Source: an uncultured Bacilli bacterium (GTDB lineage: Bacteria > Bacillota_I > Bacilli_A > RFN20 > CAG-288). From it: a stretch of 13,971 nt of DNA. The first letter of the stretch is position 1, and every line of letters starts with the position of its first letter. The translations under genes were made by a program, and so were the position numbers. Where the stretch lies: the NCBI GenBank assembly GCA_934700375.1, contig CAKUXT010000032.1, forward strand, positions 1-13,971. Direction: 5' to 3'. This document shows, piece after piece, positions 13,852 through 13,971 of this stretch. Below the pieces are notes generated by a model that saw nothing but the letters and a program-made list of their open reading frames with translations, was not told the DNA's origin and ran no database searches.

Positions 13852-13921
13852 TTACACAAATCATAAGATAATATTGACAAGAGGGAGAAATATGGCGAGA
13901 CTTGTCAATAATTCTGTGTAA
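13852..13921. repeat. Nested inverted repeat at the window's right end
   Basis: TTACACA (13852-13858) pairs with TGTGTAA (13915-13921), and TTGACAAG (13874-13881) with CTTGTCAA (13901-13908), around a 19-base centre. TGTGTAA-type ends recall IS256-family termini. It could be an IS scar, a MITE or a regulatory palindrome. Confidence 0.4.
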
Positions 13922-13971
13922 ATCTTTGTAATGCAAATGACTTCATCATTGTCATCAATCCGTATCGTCTT

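Larger units (their letters stand above)
13551..13971. other. Gene-free right end with hairpin and repeats
   Basis: No credible coding sequence on either strand. The stretch holds a 12-bp hairpin near 13657-13682 (TAGAT/ATCTA core), a direct repeat at 13785-13841 and an inverted repeat at 13852-13921. The last two are described separately. Confidence 0.5.

Noticed and set aside
13861..13971. A minus-strand open frame of 36 codons reaching the window edge.
   Set aside because: Two competing frames are open, neither resembles a known protein, and the stretch overlaps an inverted repeat. It could be a transposase tail, but that cannot be supported.
1..13971. Mollicute-type reassignment of TGA to Trp.
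   Set aside because: Trp is encoded by TGG throughout, and TGA acts as a stop for the gene ending at 9854.
1..13971. CRISPR array, rRNA genes or a replication origin.
   Set aside because: No regularly spaced repeats, no rRNA motifs and no DnaA-box cluster were seen.

Overview
The window looks like chromosomal DNA of a low- to mid-GC Bacillota (Firmicutes) bacterium. An Erysipelotrichia-like lineage is my best guess, from the style of the RpoC protein, the gene set and the CCA-encoding tRNA genes; this is inference and no search was run. Stop codons are standard: TGG is used for Trp and TGA ends a gene at 9852-9854. Most genes are housekeeping and are widely spaced, each with its own promoter and intrinsic terminator.

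Layout. (1) 2-3841: rpoC, missing its first ~43 codons, closed by a 12-bp hairpin. (2) 3887-4011: tRNA-Gly(CCC) and its terminator. (3) About 4018-5464: an AT-rich accessory patch. It holds a single gene encoding an XRE helix-turn-helix, a RhuM domain and a Fic/Doc domain, preceded by two identical palindromic operators that bracket its -10 box, and followed by a 133-bp imperfect palindromic element. (4) 5533-6895: a CofE-like (F420 ligase fold) gene broken by a one-base frameshift. (5) 6929-7328: a structured non-coding stretch, then tRNA-Met and tRNA-Ile2(CAT). (6) 7324-9874: a ProXp-ala/PrdX-type tRNA-editing protein (minus) divergent from an RsuA/RluB pseudouridine synthase, whose stop overlaps the start of an ECF-S-like membrane protein. 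(7) 9890-10483: a 62-residue ferredoxin (minus) and tRNA-Ile(GAT). (8) 10491-12937: an M18 aminopeptidase (minus) divergent from a small AAA+ ATPase with an MIT-like N-terminus. (9) 12957-13550: a two-helix membrane protein (minus), then tRNA-Val(CAC) and tRNA-Thr(TGT). (10) 13551-13971: gene-free DNA with repeats resembling insertion-sequence ends.

Much of the window concerns the expression machinery: RNA polymerase, six tRNAs, a tRNA-editing factor and an rRNA-modifying enzyme. The parts most worth a second look are: the self-contained XRE-RhuM-Fic gene with its twin operators; the tRNA oddities (C instead of T at position 55 in four of six tRNAs, and C33 in tRNA-Ile2); non-consensus residues in the RNA polymerase bridge helix and trigger loop; and the MIT-like AAA+ protein with an inverted Walker B acidic pair.
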